A DNA stretch of 10,445 nucleotides from an uncultured Streptococcus sp. (GCA_900755085.1 CAAEFF010000097.1:1-10445); one strand, 5' to 3'; positions 1-7,553 are shown, numbered from the stretch's first letter. Made by a program: numbers and translations. Notes: generated by a model not told the origin, from the sequence alone.

Positions 1-1008
1 GGTCCCACCATAGTTGACCATAAAGGAACCTTGGTTGAGTCCAAAGAGCCCAGTTTCAATCATGGTCTCAGCATCGGACGTTTTCCCTGCCTTGACTTGG
101 TTAAAGACATTTGAAAAGGCAAAGGTTTCCTTCGAGTGGTAAAGTGAGTTTAAGAAAGGTGTCACTTCATATTCTTTATCGTCTACTTTCAACTTGTAAT
201 CGATCAAGAATTGTTGGAAACTTTCCAAGTGAATGTAAATGACGTTACGGCCTTTGGCCATTCCAAAGTATTCAGGATTAGGCTTGGCATAATGCTGTTG
301 GACAAATTCTTCCACCGGTTTTAGATCTGCTTCGGAGGCTTTGGAACGTTCTTTGTTAGCCGCATAGGTCTGATTAGCACTGTAACCCAGAAAGGCCGGT
401 AAGCCTAGGGCACGAACGACATAGTAGTTTGAGAACCCACGAGTCAAGAGCTCAGGTCGGTCAATTTCTGCAAGGAAAAGATTGGCCGAAAAGAGCATAG
501 CTGATAAGGACGTAACCGCAAAACTAGCTCGTTTATTGAAGGGACGATTGTCCATTCGAATCCATTTCTTAAAGAAGAAGAAAGCTAGAATGGGAAAATC
601 TAGAATGTAAATCACATCCCAAGGGCGGAACAATTCTAAAGCAGCAGCTCCGAGACCGGCAGAAACCTTGCTGGAAGCCAACATGGTATTAACTGTTACA
701 AAGTCTGTAAATTCGCGATAATAGATGGAATTGGAAATCAACCAAACAAATAAGAGAAGGTAGATCCCAAAGGCCAAACTATAGAAGAGCTTGGTTCGTT
801 TGATATAAAGTGCAAGACCAATGAAGAGCAGACTGATCGGTAATGGGTTGATGACTGCTAGAAAAATCTGATACGGTCCCTGAATGTCTAAATTAAAATC
901 TACTGAATAGGCCCACATGGTTTTGAACCAGTAGAGCAACAGAAGGGTCAAGACAAATCCTAGTCTGGTACTCATGAAATTGAGTATCGAATTCGTAATT
1001 TTTTTCAC
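1..1008 (-). CDS. ltaS: Lipoteichoic acid synthase-type sulfatase (LtaS family), N-terminal 336 residues, cut by the window edge
   Basis: LtaS-family enzymes sit in the cytoplasmic membrane and polymerise glycerol phosphate from phosphatidylglycerol onto a glycolipid anchor outside the cell. Translation of the minus strand from a GTG at 1008 stays open to position 1 (336 codons). About five hydrophobic segments lie near residues 14-34, 47-68, 75-95, 130-147 and 165-181. An extracellular linker follows, then the start of the sulfatase-like domain: IYIHLESFQ with a predicted metal-binding Glu262, and KAGKTSDAET with Thr310, matching the catalytic threonine of S. aureus LtaS. The Glu-Thr spacing also fits the family. 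The GTG was chosen because AAGGAAG lies 9 bases upstream; an in-frame ATG at 975 is the alternative. The remaining catalytic domain lies outside the window. The gene is divergent from the methyltransferase gene and unrelated to the aromatic pathway. The family is clear; a paralogue with a different polymer role cannot be excluded. Confidence 0.9.
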   Translation of the reverse strand, partial: MKKITNSILNFMSTRLGFVLTLLLLYWFKTMWAYSVDFNLDIQGPYQIFLAVINPLPISLLFIGLALYIKRTKLFYSLAFGIYLLLFVWLISNSIYYREFTDFVTVNTMLASSKVSAGLGAAALELFRPWDVIYILDFPILAFFFFKKWIRMDNRPFNKRASFAVTSLSAMLFSANLFLAEIDRPELLTRGFSNYYVVRALGLPAFLGYSANQTYAANKERSKASEADLKPVEEFVQQHYAKPNPEYFGMAKGRNVIYIHLESFQQFLIDYKLKVDDKEYEVTPFLNSLYHSKETFAFSNVFNQVKAGKTSDAETMIETGLFGLNQGSFMVNYGGT

Positions 1009-1053
1009 AAAATGTTACTTCCTTGTCTTATTTCCTAAAAATTTTCATATATA

Positions 1054-1062
1054 AGTATACCA
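1054..1062 (-). promoter_or_regulatory. Extended -10 promoter of the ltaS-type gene
   Basis: Read on the minus strand, this is TGGTATACT, an extended -10 (TG-n-TATACT, five of six matches to TATAAT). It lies about 45 bases upstream of the GTG start and its AAGGAAG site. No good -35 is visible 16-18 bases upstream, which is usual for extended -10 promoters in streptococci. The assignment is an inference from consensus and position. Confidence 0.5.
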
Positions 1063-1217
1063 CATTTTTATGGAGAAAGAAAAAAATGACTGTAAAGGAA
1101 AGGAAAGAAATAGGAAAGATCAGGTATAAGAAATCGTAAAAAGCTAAAGAAGAATAGCTGAAATAAAATAGTAAAATAAGATCCAGTAAATAAAGTTTTA
1201 GTATATGTGGCCTCCCT

Positions 1218-1246
1218 TTGTGAAAAATACAGACTTTTGTTATAAT
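1218..1246 (+). promoter_or_regulatory. Promoter of the methyltransferase-aroD-aroE unit
   Basis: The -35 is TTGTGA (1218-1223). After a 17-base spacer comes a perfect TATAAT (1241-1246) with an upstream TG (1238-1239), giving an extended -10. The ATG of the next gene begins only 7 bases after the -10, so transcription should start at or just before the A of the start codon. This would make a leaderless or almost leaderless mRNA. The promoter is strong by consensus; the start point is inferred. Confidence 0.65.
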
Positions 1247-1253
1247 AGAGGGT

Positions 1254-2417
1254 ATGAAAAAACTCACAGTCAGTCGCCAAGTCTCAACAAAAATCAAACA
1301 AGGACAATCCCTTCTTGAAAAGCAAGATTTTGACTCGCTTCCTGCCTTGGATCAAGTGGTTCAATTGCTTTCAGGAGATGGACAATCCTTAGGAGTCGGA
1401 TACTTATCTGAACAAAATAAAGGGATTGGATGGTTTGTTTCGCAAGAGTTAGTCGCTTTTGATCAAGACTTTTTTAAAAAGCTGTTCATCAAAGCCAAGC
1501 AATACCGCCGTTCTTATTATGCGGATGCAATGACAACAGCCTTTCGCCTCTTTAACCAAGAGGGAGATGGTTTTGGTGGCTTTACGATTGACTTGTATGG
1601 TGAGTTTGTTGTTTTTTCTTGGTACAATCTCTTCGTATTTCAAATCAAGGAAACCATTATAGCGGCCTTTCAAGAGGTTTTTCCAGAAGTCCGAGGCGGT
1701 TATGAAAAGATTCGCTTTAAAGGCTTGGACTATGAATCGGCTCATGTATACGGAGAAGAAGCTCCGCAAGAATTTTTGATTCTGGAAAATGGGGTCTCTT
1801 ATCAAGTCTTTCTCAATGATGGTTTGATGACGGGAATCTTTTTGGATCAGCATGAAGTTCGAGGTAGCTTGGTAGAGGGCTTAGCAGCTGGCCAGTCCTT
1901 GCTCAATATGTTCTCTTATACGGCGGCCTTCTCTGTAGCTGCGGCAATGGGTGGAGCAATTGAGACAACTTCGGTTGATCTAGCTAAGAGAAGTAAAGAA
2001 TTATCAGAAGCGCATTTTGTGGCAAATGGTTTGGCGCTGGATGCTCATCGTTTTGTCGTGATGGATGTCTTTGACTATTACAAATATGCCAAACGCCATG
2101 ACCTAAGCTATGATGTGGTCGTGCTCGATCCGCCTAGCTTTGCGCGGAATAAAAAACGGACCTTTTCAGTCGCTAAAGACTATCATCGGTTGGTGAGCGA
2201 GGCCCTCGAGATTTTAAACCCAGGTGGGACCTTGATTCTCAGTACCAATGCGGCAAATGTGACCAAAGAAAAATTTAAAAAACAAATCGAAAAGGGTTTT
2301 CAAGGCCGTAAGCATCGCTATGTAGCGGAATACGGCCTTCCGGGAGATTTTCGATGGAACAAGAAAGAAGAAAGTAGTAATTACTTAAAAGTATTTACGA
2401 TTAGGGTGGATGTATGA
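1254..2417 (+). CDS. Class I SAM-dependent rRNA methyltransferase, RlmI/YccW-like
   Basis: Predicted cytoplasmic S-adenosylmethionine-dependent 23S rRNA methyltransferase of 387 residues, close to the family's usual length. The N-terminal part resembles the PUA-like RNA-binding region. Next come the family signatures NQEGDGFGGFTIDLY (101-115) and DGLMTGIFLDQHEVR (189-203). The Rossmann fold has motif I LLNMFSYTAAFSVAAA (216-231), an acidic strand end SVDLAKRS (240-247), and motif IV DPPSF (292-296), then NPGGTLI. E. coli RlmI makes m5C1962; the exact target here is not shown by the sequence. The start is unambiguous: an in-frame TGA lies at 1221-1223 and no other start codon intervenes. The stop overlaps aroD by four bases (ATGA), so the two are probably translationally coupled. 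Confidence 0.9.
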   Translation: MKKLTVSRQVSTKIKQGQSLLEKQDFDSLPALDQVVQLLSGDGQSLGVGYLSEQNKGIGWFVSQELVAFDQDFFKKLFIKAKQYRRSYYADAMTTAFRLFNQEGDGFGGFTIDLYGEFVVFSWYNLFVFQIKETIIAAFQEVFPEVRGGYEKIRFKGLDYESAHVYGEEAPQEFLILENGVSYQVFLNDGLMTGIFLDQHEVRGSLVEGLAAGQSLLNMFSYTAAFSVAAAMGGAIETTSVDLAKRSKELSEAHFVANGLALDAHRFVVMDVFDYYKYAKRHDLSYDVVVLDPPSFARNKKRTFSVAKDYHRLVSEALEILNPGGTLILSTNAANVTKEKFKKQIEKGFQGRKHRYVAEYGLPGDFRWNKKEESSNYLKVFTIRVDV

Positions 2418-3091
2418 AGTTAGTTGTTTCGATTATGCCTCGCTCCATAGAAGAGGCACAACAACTAGATGGTTCGCGTTACGATGATGCGGATGTCATT
2501 GAGTGGCGTGCGGACTTTTTAGAAAAAAACGAGATCTTAACTGTTGCTCCAGCAGTATTTGAAAAATTTGCTGGACGCGAAATTTTATTTACTTTGCGGA
2601 CTAGAGCTGAAGGTGGAGAGATGGAGCTGACCAACGAGGAATATGTTGGGATCCTGAAAGATATTCAATCTATCTATCATCCGGATTATATCGATTTCGA
2701 GTTTTATAGTCACCGTGACGTCTTTGAAGAGATGTTGGAATTTTCAAATCTTGTGCTCAGCTACCACAATTTCCAAGAGACACCGGAAAATATGATGGAG
2801 ATCTTATCGGAATTGACCAGCTTTTCTCCAAAATTAGTCAAGGTATCCGTTATGGCCCACAATGAACAAGATGTCCTTGACTTGATGAATTATACGCGTG
2901 GTTTCAAGACGCTGAATCCTGAGCAAGAATATGTAACGATTTCCATGGGTAAGGTCGGGAAAATTTCACGTTTGACAGCTGACTTGACAGGCTCTTCTTG
3001 GTCTTATGCTAGAGTTGGAGAGGAAAGTGCTCCGGGCCAAATCCCTCTTGAAAATATGAGAAGAATTCGGGAGTTATTGAATGAAGATTGA
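2414..3091 (+). CDS. aroD: 3-dehydroquinate dehydratase, type I
   Basis: Dehydrates 3-dehydroquinate to 3-dehydroshikimate (shikimate pathway step 3) through a Schiff base in a TIM barrel. The 225 residues match the usual length for Gram-positive type I enzymes. Visible signatures are VIEWRADF (28-35; the Glu and Arg bind substrate), LRTRAEGGE (61-69, Arg62), YHNFQETP (117-124) with His118 as general base, and KVSVMA (143-148) with Lys143 as the expected Schiff-base lysine. Near the C terminus are Arg186 and the ESAPGQ loop (204-209) with Ser205 and Gln209. The ATG sits inside the stop of the methyltransferase gene, with AGGGTGGA just upstream. The 3' end overlaps aroE by 11 bases. All expected catalytic residues are present. 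Confidence 0.96.
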   Translation: MKLVVSIMPRSIEEAQQLDGSRYDDADVIEWRADFLEKNEILTVAPAVFEKFAGREILFTLRTRAEGGEMELTNEEYVGILKDIQSIYHPDYIDFEFYSHRDVFEEMLEFSNLVLSYHNFQETPENMMEILSELTSFSPKLVKVSVMAHNEQDVLDLMNYTRGFKTLNPEQEYVTISMGKVGKISRLTADLTGSSWSYARVGEESAPGQIPLENMRRIRELLNED

Positions 3092-3953
3092 TGGCTATAC
3101 TCGGATGGCAGCAGTTATTGCCCATCCGATTCGTCATAGTATCTCTCCTTTCATCCATAATCTAGCCTATGAATTAACAGCGACCAATGCGGCTTATTTA
3201 GCCTGGGATATAGCAGAAGAAAACCTAGAAAGCACCATCAGCCAAATTCGCAAGTTAGATATGATTGGGGCCAACATTTCCATGCCTTTTAAGCAGAAGG
3301 TCTTTCCTTATCTAGATGAGGTCGATGAGATGGCCCTAAAGATCGGTTCTGTCAATACCATTGTTCACCGCGATGGTAAGCTTAAAGGCTATAATACGGA
3401 TGGGATTGGTTTCTTTCGTAGTTTACCTCCAGCTTTCTCCATTAAGGGAAAAACAATGGTTGTCTTAGGTGCAGGTGGTGCAGCTTTAGCGATTATTGCA
3501 CAGGCGATTCATCTAGGTGTAAAACGAATCCTTGTCTTTGTGAGAGAGGAGAGATTGGTTCATTATCGTTCAATCGTTCAGTTGATTGAAGATGGCTTTG
3601 ATTTCTTGATAGAATTGTATGCGATTGAGAAAAATGAAGATGTTCAAAGTTCTTTTCATCAAGCCGATCTCATCTTAAATGCCACTGGTGTTGGGATGGA
3701 TGGTCAGTCTCTTCCGATAGCGAGTCACTTGACGTTTCCCCCACATACTTTAATCGTAGAGATGGCCTACTATCCGGCAGTGACCCCCTTTTTGCAACTA
3801 GCAGTGAATCAAGGAAACCAGAGGGTAAATGGGCTGGGAATGCTCTTTTATCAAGCTGAAGCAGCCTTTGAATTAATGACTGGGAAAGTATTTCCTACAG
3901 AGTCTGTATGGGAAGCATTGGCAACAGAATATCGCCAATTTGTATGTGAATAA
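3081..3953 (+). CDS. aroE: Shikimate dehydrogenase (NADP+)
   Basis: Reduces 3-dehydroshikimate to shikimate with NADPH (step 4). The 290 residues cover both domains. In the substrate domain, Ser20 and Ser22 lie in HSISPF (19-24), and SMPFKQ (67-72) carries catalytic Lys71. GSVNTIV (89-95) and YNTDG (104-108) follow, with catalytic Asp107. The nucleotide domain has GAGGAA (130-135), NATGVGM (200-206) and a C-terminal GLGMLFYQAEAAFE (251-264) helix. The usual NRTxxR NADP-phosphate clamp is replaced by FVREER (153-158); I recall a similar FVR form in other streptococcal AroE proteins, so this looks lineage-typical. The start overlaps aroD by 11 bases, with GGGAG about 8 bases upstream. This is the last gene before a terminator. 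Confidence 0.96.
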   Translation: MKIDGYTRMAAVIAHPIRHSISPFIHNLAYELTATNAAYLAWDIAEENLESTISQIRKLDMIGANISMPFKQKVFPYLDEVDEMALKIGSVNTIVHRDGKLKGYNTDGIGFFRSLPPAFSIKGKTMVVLGAGGAALAIIAQAIHLGVKRILVFVREERLVHYRSIVQLIEDGFDFLIELYAIEKNEDVQSSFHQADLILNATGVGMDGQSLPIASHLTFPPHTLIVEMAYYPAVTPFLQLAVNQGNQRVNGLGMLFYQAEAAFELMTGKVFPTESVWEALATEYRQFVCE

Positions 3954-3990
3954 GAGAGGGTTTTACCTTTTCCTATTGAAAAAGCTTTAT

Positions 3991-4052
3991 GAGATTAGAA
4001 CAAGAACTGATTTTTTAAAAAACAGTCTTGCTCTAGTCTCTTTTTCATTTTG
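3991..4052 (+). terminator. Rho-independent terminator after aroE
   Basis: A long imperfect hairpin: left arm 3991-4009 (GAGATTAGAACAAGAACTG) pairs with right arm about 4022-4040 (CAGTCTTGCTCTAGTCTC region), with one A-C mismatch, one T-G wobble and a one-base bulge. The top of the stem is an AT-only stretch of T and A runs. TTTTTCATTTTG follows directly. It should end transcripts from the methyltransferase-aroDE unit and separates them from aroB. Its strength was not calculated. Confidence 0.75.
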
Positions 4053-4053
4053 T

Positions 4054-4089
4054 TTGAGACATGTGCCCTATTTCATGATAAGATAGAAT
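4054..4089 (+). promoter_or_regulatory. Likely promoter of aroB-aroC-tyrA
   Basis: TTGAGA (4054-4059) is a fair -35, four or five of six matches. The -10 is ambiguous: GATAAG (4077-4082, 17-base spacing), TAAGAT (4079-4084, 19 bases) or TAGAAT (4084-4089, five of six matches but poor spacing). Its position between the upstream terminator and the aroB Shine-Dalgarno supports a promoter here, even though the exact hexamer is unclear. Confidence 0.4.
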
Positions 4090-4115
4090 GAAAGAATAAC
4101 ACGAAGGAGATTCCT

Positions 4116-5189
4116 ATGAACGTATCAGTACCTATTCCAGGACATTCCTATGAGATTATGATTGAAAGAGGTTGTCTCAACCGGGTTGGAGACTGGTTGC
4201 GCACCCTTTGGGTCGATAAAAAAGTCGCTATCATTTCCGATAACCGCGTGGCTAAGTTATATGCGTCTATCGTAGAGAAGAGCCTTGAGAAAGCTGGTTT
4301 TCAAGTGGTGCACTTTGAATTTCTTGAAGGAGAAGCCAGTAAGAATCTAACCACTGTTTCAAAAGTTTATGAATTTCTAGCCACTGAGGGTATGACGCGC
4401 AGTGATGGAATCGTTGCTCTTGGTGGTGGTGTAGTTGGCGATCTGGCTGGCTTTGCGGCTTCTACCTACATGCGGGGAATTTCCTTTGTTCAGATCCCGA
4501 CTAGCTTAACGGCACAGGTGGATTCCTCTATTGGTGGAAAGACTGGGGTCAACACAGCCTTTGCCAAAAACATGGTGGGCACCTTTGCCCAACCGGACGG
4601 TGTGTTCATTGATCCTGATGTGTTGAGTACCTTAGGTCGGCGCGAATTGATCGAGGGCATGGGCGAAGTGATTAAGTACGGCCTCATCCAAGATACGGAA
4701 CTCTGGGAAGAGTTGGAAGCTATGGATGGTTCTATTGAGAGTATTTTAGAGCATGCAGAGAGTATCATTTCTCATTCTTGTCTGGTCAAGCGCGACCATG
4801 TGGTGGCTGATGAGATGGACAATGGCATTCGACTCTATCTCAATTTTGGTCATACCATTGGGCATGCCATTGAAGCAACAGCTGGTTATGGACAGGTCAT
4901 GCATGGGGAAGCCGTTAGTATGGGCATGGTGCAGCTGTCACGAGTTGCAGAAGAAAAGGGCTTGATGCCAAAGGGAATCAGCCAACAAATCGAAGAAATG
5001 TGTCGGAAATTTGGACTTCCGGTGGCCTATGAGAACTGGGATCAAGAAGCTCTTTATCAAGCCTTGACCCATGACAAAAAAGCGCGCGGGAATAGCTTGA
5101 AACTAGTGATTGTGCCAGAATTAGGTCAAGCTGCGATTCATCAAATTCCTCTTCAGGAAATGAAGGAATTCTTAGAAAGAAAGGAATAA
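4116..5189 (+). CDS. aroB: 3-dehydroquinate synthase
   Basis: Converts DAHP to 3-dehydroquinate (step 2) using NAD+ and a divalent metal, usually zinc. The 357 residues match the bacterial family. NAD-binding signatures are GEASKN (72-77), GGGVVGD (103-109) and IPTSLTAQVDSSIGGKTGVN (127-146). KNMVGTF (151-157) follows. Metal ligands are Glu184 in GMGEVIKYG, His246 in LNFGHTIGH and His263 in MHGEAV. DKKARG (320-325) is the conserved C-terminal lysine-rich motif. The start is well set: GAAGGAGA at 4103-4110 lies 5 bases before the ATG, the strongest ribosome site in the window. It is first in its transcription unit and 7 bases upstream of aroC. It acts one step earlier than aroD in the pathway although it lies later in the cluster. 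Confidence 0.97.
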   Translation: MNVSVPIPGHSYEIMIERGCLNRVGDWLRTLWVDKKVAIISDNRVAKLYASIVEKSLEKAGFQVVHFEFLEGEASKNLTTVSKVYEFLATEGMTRSDGIVALGGGVVGDLAGFAASTYMRGISFVQIPTSLTAQVDSSIGGKTGVNTAFAKNMVGTFAQPDGVFIDPDVLSTLGRRELIEGMGEVIKYGLIQDTELWEELEAMDGSIESILEHAESIISHSCLVKRDHVVADEMDNGIRLYLNFGHTIGHAIEATAGYGQVMHGEAVSMGMVQLSRVAEEKGLMPKGISQQIEEMCRKFGLPVAYENWDQEALYQALTHDKKARGNSLKLVIVPELGQAAIHQIPLQEMKEFLERKE

Positions 5190-5196
5190 GGTCGAT

Positions 5197-6363
5197 ATGA
5201 GATATTTGACAGCAGGTGAGTCCCATGGACCTCGGCTAACCGCCATTATTGAGGGCGTTCCAGCAGGACTTCCCTTTTCAGAAGAAGATATTAATAAAGA
5301 ACTCAAACGCCGCCAAGGGGGCTATGGTCGGGGGGCACGGATGAAAATCGAGAGTGACCGGGTCGAGATTACATCGGGAGTCCGTCATGGCTTGACCATG
5401 GGTGGTCCGATTACCCTAAATGTGACCAATTTGGATCATCAAAAGTGGTTAGAGATTATGAATGTGGCACCGGTCGAAGAGAAAAAGAAAAATCTGCGCA
5501 AGATCACCAAGCCACGCCCCGGCCATGCCGATCTAGTCGGAGGGATCAAGTACCGTTTTTCAGATCTTCGTAATTCCTTAGAGCGTTCTTCTGCCCGTGA
5601 GACCACGATGCGTGTGGCTGTTGGTGCCGTGGCCAAACGAATTTTAGAAGAAATTGGCGTGGAAGTAGCGAGTCACATTGTCAATTTTGGAGGAATCGAG
5701 ATTGCCGTTCCTGAAAATCTAACCGTTTCTGAAATCAAGGAAAAGGCAAGCAGATCGGAAGTGTCAATCGTTGTCCCAGAACAAGAAGAAGCCGTTAAGG
5801 CTTACATTGACCAGGTGAAAAAAGATGGTGATACCATCGGGGGAATTGTGGAGACCTTGGTTGGAGGTGTGCCTGTTGGTCTAGGCTCCTACGTACAATG
5901 GGACAAGAAATTGGATGCCAAAATCGCTCAAGGAGTGGTGTCTATCAATGCCTTTAAGGGAGTGGAGTTTGGTCTTGGGTTTGAGGCGGGGCGCCTAAAA
6001 GGGAGTCAAGTCATGGATGAAATCATCTGGTCTAAAGAAGCCGGCTATACCCGTCGGACCAACAATTTAGGTGGTTTTGAAGGGGGCATGACTAACGGAG
6101 AGCCCATTCTGGTTCGTGGCGTCATGAAGCCTATTCCGACTCTCTACAAACCCTTGATGAGTGTGAATATTGAAAGCCATGAGCCTTATAAGGCAACAGT
6201 TGAGCGTAGCGACCCAACGGCTCTGCCAGCTGCAGGTGTGGTGATGGAAGCAGTGGTGGCAACGGTCCTTGCTACAGAAATGCTGGAAAAATTCTCTTCC
6301 GATAACATGGAAGAATTGAAAGAAGCTGTTGCCAAGCACCGGGACTTTACTAAGAATTTTTAA
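5197..6363 (+). CDS. aroC: Chorismate synthase
   Basis: Makes chorismate from EPSP by anti-1,4-elimination of phosphate; it needs reduced FMN, which is not consumed. The 388 residues are typical of Gram-positive enzymes. Signatures are YLTAGESHGP (3-12) with His10, RRQGGYGRG (38-46), KPRPGHADL (105-113) with His110, RSSARETTMRVAVGA (130-144), GFEAGR (261-266), RTNNLGGFEGGMTNGEP (287-303), and ERSDPTALPA (336-345) with Asp339. His10, His110 and Asp339 match the E. coli catalytic residues. The ATG lies 7 bases after aroB; AAGG stretches at 5181-5184 and 5188-5191 (overlapping the aroB stop) supply the ribosome site. Its product feeds TyrA directly downstream and PheA further on. Nothing is missing. 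Confidence 0.97.
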   Translation: MRYLTAGESHGPRLTAIIEGVPAGLPFSEEDINKELKRRQGGYGRGARMKIESDRVEITSGVRHGLTMGGPITLNVTNLDHQKWLEIMNVAPVEEKKKNLRKITKPRPGHADLVGGIKYRFSDLRNSLERSSARETTMRVAVGAVAKRILEEIGVEVASHIVNFGGIEIAVPENLTVSEIKEKASRSEVSIVVPEQEEAVKAYIDQVKKDGDTIGGIVETLVGGVPVGLGSYVQWDKKLDAKIAQGVVSINAFKGVEFGLGFEAGRLKGSQVMDEIIWSKEAGYTRRTNNLGGFEGGMTNGEPILVRGVMKPIPTLYKPLMSVNIESHEPYKATVERSDPTALPAAGVVMEAVVATVLATEMLEKFSSDNMEELKEAVAKHRDFTKNF

Positions 6364-6379
6364 GAGAAAGAGTTTTCCA

Positions 6380-7486
6380 TTGGAAAAGAAAGTTGTGTAT
6401 ATAGCAGGTCTGGGCCTGATTGGTGCTTCCCTCGCACTAGGAATTAAGAGATCCCACACAAACCTGACCATTCTTGGCTATAATCGAAGTGAAGCGTCCC
6501 GAAACATCGCCCTTGAAAGAGAAATGGTGGATCAGGTGACGGATGATTTCACAGCCTTTGCTCCTTTGGTGGATGTGATTATCTTGGCCCTTCCCATCAA
6601 GCAAACCAAGTCTTATCTGGATATTTTGGCCCGATTGCCATTGAAAGACCAAGTGCTGGTGACTGATGTGGGCTCTACCAAAGCTGAAATTGTGGCCCAT
6701 GCAGACCAAGTCTTTCAAGATCAGGCCGTTCGCTTTGTCGGAGGGCACCCTATGGCTGGTAGTCACAAGACAGGTGCTGCCGCAGCGGATGCAACCTTAT
6801 TTGAAAATGCCTATTATATTTTTACCCCATCAAGTCAAACCAAGGCCGGCTCAATAGAGGATTTAAAAGAGTTGCTGAGTGGACTGGGATCTCGTTTTAT
6901 CGAAATCAACTCGGAGGAACACGACCGGGTCACCTCCCAGATCAGCCATTTCCCGCATCTTTTAGCGACGACCTTGGTCGAGCAAGCAGTGGCTTATGGA
7001 GGGGAGCATCCCTTGGCAAACCGCTTTGCGGCGGGAGGCTTTCGGGATATGACTCGGATTGCAGAAAGTGAGCCAGGCATGTGGACCTCTATTCTCTTAT
7101 CCAATCCTCAAGCGATTTTAGAGCGGATCGCTGATTTCAAAGAGCGCTTGGATCAGGTGGCTGAAACCATTCAAGCAGATAACCAAGAGGCCATTTGGAC
7201 ATTTTTCTATGAAGGGCGGAAGCACCGACAAAAAATGCAGATCCATCAGCGTGCTGGACGCGATAGCGCCTATCATCTCTTTATCGATGTGCCAGATAAG
7301 GAAGGCGTCATTCTTGAGATTTTGCAACTTCTACAAGGGATTTCCTTGGTCAATATCCATATCAATGAAGAAAATCGCGAAGATATCCACGGGATTTTAC
7401 AGCTAACCTTTCGACAGGCGGAGGATCAAAAGCGCGCCCAAGAGTTGATTCAAAAAGCAACGTCTTATACCGTACTGGCTCGTTAG
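6380..7486 (+). CDS. tyrA: Prephenate dehydrogenase with C-terminal ACT domain (TTG start)
   Basis: Oxidatively decarboxylates prephenate to 4-hydroxyphenylpyruvate with NAD+, the first committed tyrosine step. Numbered from TTG 6380, the protein has 368 residues. It shows the dinucleotide motif AGLGLIGAS (9-17), VGSTK (97-101), GGHPMAGSH (121-129) with His123, SHFPH (189-193) with His190, and RFAAGGFRDMTR (215-226). The C-terminal part, about 298-365 (LFIDVPDKEGVILEIL onward), looks like an ACT domain, which in this family commonly gives tyrosine feedback inhibition. No chorismate mutase domain is fused. The frame stays open upstream into aroC, but family N termini begin a few residues before YIAGLGLIG, which points to this TTG. 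A moderate AGAAAGAG site lies 7 bases upstream. A GTG at 6395 is less likely. It sits 16 bases after aroC. Confidence 0.94.
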   Translation: MEKKVVYIAGLGLIGASLALGIKRSHTNLTILGYNRSEASRNIALEREMVDQVTDDFTAFAPLVDVIILALPIKQTKSYLDILARLPLKDQVLVTDVGSTKAEIVAHADQVFQDQAVRFVGGHPMAGSHKTGAAAADATLFENAYYIFTPSSQTKAGSIEDLKELLSGLGSRFIEINSEEHDRVTSQISHFPHLLATTLVEQAVAYGGEHPLANRFAAGGFRDMTRIAESEPGMWTSILLSNPQAILERIADFKERLDQVAETIQADNQEAIWTFFYEGRKHRQKMQIHQRAGRDSAYHLFIDVPDKEGVILEILQLLQGISLVNIHINEENREDIHGILQLTFRQAEDQKRAQELIQKATSYTVLAR

Positions 7487-7547
7487 GTCTTTAGAAGGAT
7501 TTGAAGTAGATGCCAGCTTCATTTAAGGAAAATAAAGGAAAAAACGG

Positions 7548-7553
7548 TATAAT
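7548..7553 (+). promoter_or_regulatory. -10 box upstream of the UPF0342 gene
   Basis: A perfect TATAAT lies 32 bases before the ATG at 7586. No convincing -35 is present at 16-18 bases upstream, and there is no upstream TG. The 99-base gap after tyrA also lacks an obvious terminator, so the gene may be read both from this site and by read-through from aroB-aroC-tyrA. Confidence 0.4.

Noticed and set aside
1028..1297. Minus-strand 89-residue hydrophobic open frame in the divergent spacer
   Set aside because: It arises from translating the pyrimidine-rich complement of a purine-rich spacer, runs into the 5' end of the methyltransferase gene, lacks a clear ribosome site and resembles no family I know.
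1449..1853. Minus-strand 134-residue frame inside the methyltransferase gene, and similar antisense frames within aroB, aroC, tyrA and aroA
   Set aside because: These are opposite-strand shadows of well-supported genes; they have no family resemblance, ribosome site or promoter.
7487..7547. Possible terminator after tyrA (GAAG...CTTC)
   Set aside because: Only a four-base stem with a long loop and no T-tract; not enough to call a terminator.
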